Positions 63,462 through 64,000 of a stretch of DNA of 64,000 nt are shown here, one piece after another. The notes below the pieces were generated by a model, which did no database searches, was not told where the DNA came from, and worked only from the letters and a program-made list of their open reading frames with translations. The stretch's first letter is position 1, and every line of letters starts with the position of its first letter. The DNA lies in assembly GCF_004962245.1 (NCBI RefSeq), contig NZ_SUHQ01000001.1, forward strand, positions 6,549 to 70,548, read 5' to 3'. Made by a program: the position numbers and the translations under genes. This DNA is from Mesorhizobium sp. (GTDB lineage Bacteria; Pseudomonadota; Alphaproteobacteria; Rhizobiales; Rhizobiaceae).

Positions 63462-64000
63462 GCCGCCGACCTCCTTGTGCCGAGATAGGCTTCCACCACG
63501 CGCTGATCAGCGATCACGCTCCTGGGCTCGCCCGCGGCAAGCACACGGCCCTGGTTCAGCACCAGGAGATGTTGCGACAGGCTCATCAGGAAGGTCAGCA
63601 CATGTTCGATCAGCACCACGGTGATGCCGCGCGCAGCCGTCCGCCTGATCAATCCGATCGATGTTTCGATCTCCGGCTTGGTCAGGCTGGATGCCGGCTC
63701 GTCGAGCAGAAGCATGCGTGGTTCCGTGGCGATTGCCGTTGCGAGCATCAGGCACTTGCGGTCGAACACCGACAACTCACCGGCGAGCCTTCCAAAGGCG
63801 GCCGTCGAGAGGCCGACGAACTCCAGCGCCTCGGCGGCGCGGGCCCGTGCCTCAGCCGCCCCTCGCCCGGGCGTGCCATAGCTGGCGCCGATCAGCGCGT
63901 TCTCGAAGACGGTCAGCCCGTCGAAGCTGGTCTCGCGCTGAAAGGTCCTGAGAAGGCCGAGCTGTGCAATGGCGTTGCCTGTCTTGCCCTGGATCTCCAT
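63458..64000 (-). CDS. livG: ABC transporter ATP-binding protein (LivG-like), 5' part outside window
   Basis: 180 residues visible to the window edge; Walker A lies beyond it, so the gene is partial. The Q-loop region LGLLRTFQRETSFDGLTVFE and Walker B RMLLLDEPASSL are normal, as is the His switch IEHVLTFLM. The position of the ABC signature reads GELSVFDRKCLMLA rather than the usual LSxGxQR, which is unusual. It is the first visible gene of the minus-strand livGFHM run. The ATG at the window edge is not the true start. Confidence 0.85.
   Translation of the reverse strand: MEIQGKTGNAIAQLGLLRTFQRETSFDGLTVFENALIGASYGTPGRGAAEARARAAEALEFVGLSTAAFGRLAGELSVFDRKCLMLATAIATEPRMLLLDEPASSLTKPEIETSIGLIRRTAARGITVVLIEHVLTFLMSLSQHLLVLNQGRVLAAGEPRSVIADQRVVEAYLGTRRSAA

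Overview
The window looks like a chromosomal segment of an alphaproteobacterium of the Rhizobiales, most likely Mesorhizobium or a close relative. The reasons are high GC with strong third-position bias, rhizobial neighbourhoods (DUF3572 protein close to a zinc-ribbon DinB; recJ-glpX-hom-aminotransferase divergent from phaC; folE-hisI-patatin), an alphaproteobacterial-type LexA box (GTTC-N7-GTTC), and many rhizobial intergenic palindromes. The genus is inferred from gene content and was not tested by comparison.

Layout. 1-8 kb: end of a DUF3572 gene, a HAD-like protein, a frameshifted exported protein, a GNAT acetyltransferase divergent from SOS-type dinB, an EamA transporter, a frameshifted ion channel with a zinc-ribbon tail, and an O-methyltransferase. 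8-17 kb: dnaE, the propionyl-CoA carboxylase alpha subunit, glutathione-dependent formaldehyde dehydrogenase, a YaiI-type protein and a beta-barrel protein. 17-22 kb: an exported caspase-like protease, a DUF1345 membrane protein and a cytochrome b/molybdopterin oxidoreductase pair. 22-27 kb: a tandem glycine riboswitch controlling gcvT-gcvH-gcvP. 27-35.5 kb: parE, a DUF2336 protein, a MaoC/CoA-lyase pair, a nitroreductase/flavin reductase pair, an exported protein and an acyltransferase. 35.5-43.5 kb: thrS, a class D beta-lactamase, yidD, a LysR regulator, an IscU-like scaffold, folE, hisI and a patatin-like protein. 43.5-53 kb: recJ, glpX, hom, an alanine-type aminotransferase and a small lipoprotein on the minus strand; phaC and an M15 peptidase lipoprotein on the plus strand.

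53.06-57.5 kb is the accessory region. It starts at an intact tRNA-Glu(UUC). A 49-bp copy of that tRNA's 3' half, with one mismatch, lies 2.76 kb downstream, the classic sign of tRNA-targeted integration. No integrase is visible. The segment holds small orphan genes, related terminator hairpins and an open frame cut at the right att copy. Beyond it lie a tRNA-shaped relic with a decayed anticodon arm, two diverged ~100-bp direct repeats and one small gene, before ordinary chromosome resumes with a DUF2161 nuclease-like gene.

57.5-64 kb: an RpiR-type regulator and an M20 peptidase on the plus strand converge on a branched-chain-type ABC transporter (livG partial, livF, livH, livM), plausibly one uptake-and-hydrolysis locus. 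A 147-bp inverted-repeat element supplies the livM stop codon.

The most useful observations are the LexA box that decides the dinB start, two homopolymer frameshifts, the tRNA-Glu island without a recombinase, the six-copy CACGTG-containing repeat before the acyltransferase, a 21-bp perfect hairpin just before hisI, and a deletion junction joining the tails of two divergent genes.
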